From Scylla paramamosain (lineage: Eukaryota > Arthropoda > Malacostraca > Decapoda > Portunidae), in assembly GCF_035594125.1 (NCBI RefSeq), contig NW_026973670.1, positions 2,094,501-2,158,500 on the forward strand: a stretch of DNA of 64,000 nt, in the 5' to 3' direction. A model generated the notes under the pieces. The model was not told the origin of the DNA, made no database searches, and worked only from the letters and a program-made list of their open reading frames with translations. A program made the translations under genes and the position numbers. Each line of letters opens with the position of its first letter. Position 1 is the stretch's first letter. This document shows, in pieces, positions 62,201-64,000 of the stretch.

Positions 62201-64000
62201 TTTTCGTGACTAACATGCTGAAAAACACTAGAAACACAGGTTTCTCGTAAAGTCGTTTAATTTCCCCATATAGTTGGCTTTGCATGCAATTTAGGGTTTT
62301 GTGAATAACATTCCGAAAAAAAAAGGTAAAATTAACTTTTTTGATAATGTTCTTTTTTTTTTATATAATTTCCCTGAATTTTGCCAGAATTTTGTGATCT
62401 CGGTACCTATGAAGAAGAATAACAAAAAAAAAATGCTATTTATTTATTTACTTTTTTCTTCTCTATAAAGAGGTTTTAGCTTTTTGGTACTTATGGAACT
62501 TAAAAAGACTCATAATACACGTTTCTCCTAATGTCCTTTCGTTTCCCAGACATCTGGTTCTTAGCATGTATTTAAGTGTTTTTAGAGGTAACATGATCAA
62601 AAACACTCAAAATATATGTTTTTCGTAATGTTAATCTGTTTCTCCATAAAGGGTTTTTTGCATGCGTTTTAGCGTTTTGGTATATAAGGAACTCAATAAA
62701 AGATAGTTTTATTCCCATGTAATGTGATTGCCCTCCTTTTTAGTGCTTTATTGCCTAACACGCTCAAAAACACTCAAAAGACACTTTTCTGGTAATGTCT
62801 TTTTTTTTTTTTTTTACCACATAAAGCTAGTTTTGCATGCAATTTGAGGTTTTGGTAACTAAGAATGTGAAAAACAGTCAAAATACACGCATATCGTATG
62901 GTTGTTCTGAATTCTCAATTAAGAGTGTTATTCCTCAGTTTCAGCATTTGGTATCTAAGAAACTTATCCATATACACGAGTTTTTTCGTTTTTTGCCTTG
63001 TGGTTCTTGTGAAACTATAAAACACTCATTATGCAAGTTTCTCGTAATGTCCTTTTGTATCTCAATATAGAGTGCTTTCTATCCATTTTCGCGTTTTTTG
63101 TAGATAAGAAACTCAAAAACACTGAAAATATATCTTTTTTGGTAATATTATTCTGTTTCTTCATATTCGTTGGTTTGCATCCGTTTTAGCGTTTTTCTAC
63201 GTAAAACACTGAAAAGACACTTTTTCAGTAATTTTGTGATGGATTCCCATATTGAGTGACTTCCATATTATATATCGTTTTCGTGCTTAACATGCTAAAA
63301 AACACTCAAAAGACATGTTTCTCGTAAAGTCGTTTAATTTTCTCATATAGGTGGCTTTGCATGCACTTTAGGGTTTCGTACGTAACAGTCCGAAAAAAAA
63401 AAGCTAAAATTAAATTTTTTTCATAATTTTCTTTTTTCATATAATTTTCCTGAATTTTGCCAGAATTTTGGCATCTTGGTACCTATGAAGATCAATAAAA
63501 AAAAAAGAAAATAATAAATTCCTATCTTTTTATTCATTTATATATTTTTTTCTATAAACAGTGTTATTTATGGGTTTTAGCTAAATGGTACTTAAAGAAC
63601 TTAAAAATACTGGTAATACATGTTTCTCGAAATGCCCTTTAATTTCCCAAACATAAGGTTCTTTGCATGTATTTAAGAGATTTTACAGGTAACATGATCA
63701 AAAACACTCAAAATACGTGTTTTTGGTAATGTTATTCTCTTTCTCCATAAAGGGTGTTTTGCATTCGTTTTAGCGTTTTCGAATATAGGGAGCTCAAAAA
63801 CACTTAAAAGCAAGTTGTTAGTAAAAGTTAGCTTTATTCCCATGTAATGTGATTGCCCGGCTTTTTAGTGCTTTATTGCCTATCATGCTAAAAAAAAAAA
63901 AAAAAACATTTAAAAGACACTTTTCTGGTAATGTCATTTTTTTTCCTACATATAGCTACTTTCACATAAAATTTGGGATTTTGGTAACTAAGAATGTGAA
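56256..64000 (+). repeat. Satellite array, forward, about seven HOR copies, open at the window edge
   Basis: A-monomer boxes lie near 57083, 58178, 59284, 60399, 61495, 62565 and 63667, the most regular run in the window (spacing 1.07-1.12 kb). A small triplication of TTTCTTATG at about 59240 and a loss of F-to-H sequence near 56665 are the visible irregularities. The array continues beyond base 64000. No gene is supported. Confidence 0.9.
60330..61426 (+). repeat. Reference higher-order repeat unit, 1097 bp, eleven monomers plus a half monomer
   Basis: Monomer starts, taken at the TCAAAAACAC-like position, are A 60330, B 60427, C 60523, D 60618, E 60714, F 60863, G 60960, H 61057, I 61143, J1 61237 and J2 61337; the next A is at 61427. 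Lengths are 97, 96, 95, 96, 149, 97, 97, 86, 94, 100 and 90. E is long because a 53-bp partial monomer (from TTCTCCATGTACACCGAG) follows it. A resembles F (ACACGTTTCTCGTAATGTCC in most copies), B resembles G (TTTTTGGTAATGTTATTCT), C resembles H (ATTCCCA, then GTGCCTAACA), and D resembles I (AAAAGACA, TTTCTGGTAA). J1 may correspond to E, and J2 is the extra monomer. J2 carries the variable A-tract and T-rich stretch. No promoter or gene is evident in the unit. Confidence 0.85.

Overview
The window looks like a heterochromatic stretch of an arthropod genome, most likely a decapod crustacean. I base this on a degenerate TTAGG-type minisatellite (TTAGG is the usual arthropod telomere repeat), Jockey-like and CR1-like retrotransposon remnants, and an F-type envelope remnant of an errantivirus-like LTR element. 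The species call is inference. I found no intact host gene, tRNA, rRNA or CRISPR array.

Layout. Positions 1-2215 hold the 3' end of a decayed env-bearing LTR retroelement: an envelope pseudogene in two frames, a 41-bp direct duplication, and a candidate LTR with a well-spaced TATA box and initiator and a poly(A) signal. Positions 2216-2790 hold a broken non-LTR reverse transcriptase. Positions 2947-4385 are a degenerate TTAGGTGAGG-type minisatellite that contains eight perfect TTAGG units.

From 4386 to 64000, 93% of the window, almost everything is one AT-rich satellite family. Its monomer is about 96 bp. In most of the array the monomers are organised into a higher-order repeat (HOR) of about 1.1 kb, made of eleven full monomers plus one half monomer. 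About 47 copies can be counted by one diagnostic monomer. The eleven monomers fall into two parallel sets of five types plus one extra, so the HOR seems to have grown from an older five-monomer cycle. A more diverged block at 41.9-47.8 kb still shows traces of that cycle.

The array is mosaic. It has short inverted blocks whose breakpoints recur at several places, shared deletions and fusions about 14.7 kb and 35 kb apart, and small perfect hairpins that look like template-switch scars. Two long (AT)n tracts and a CR1-like fragment interrupt it. The many open frames in the satellite are by-products of a monomer near 96 bp (32 codons) and are not annotated as genes.
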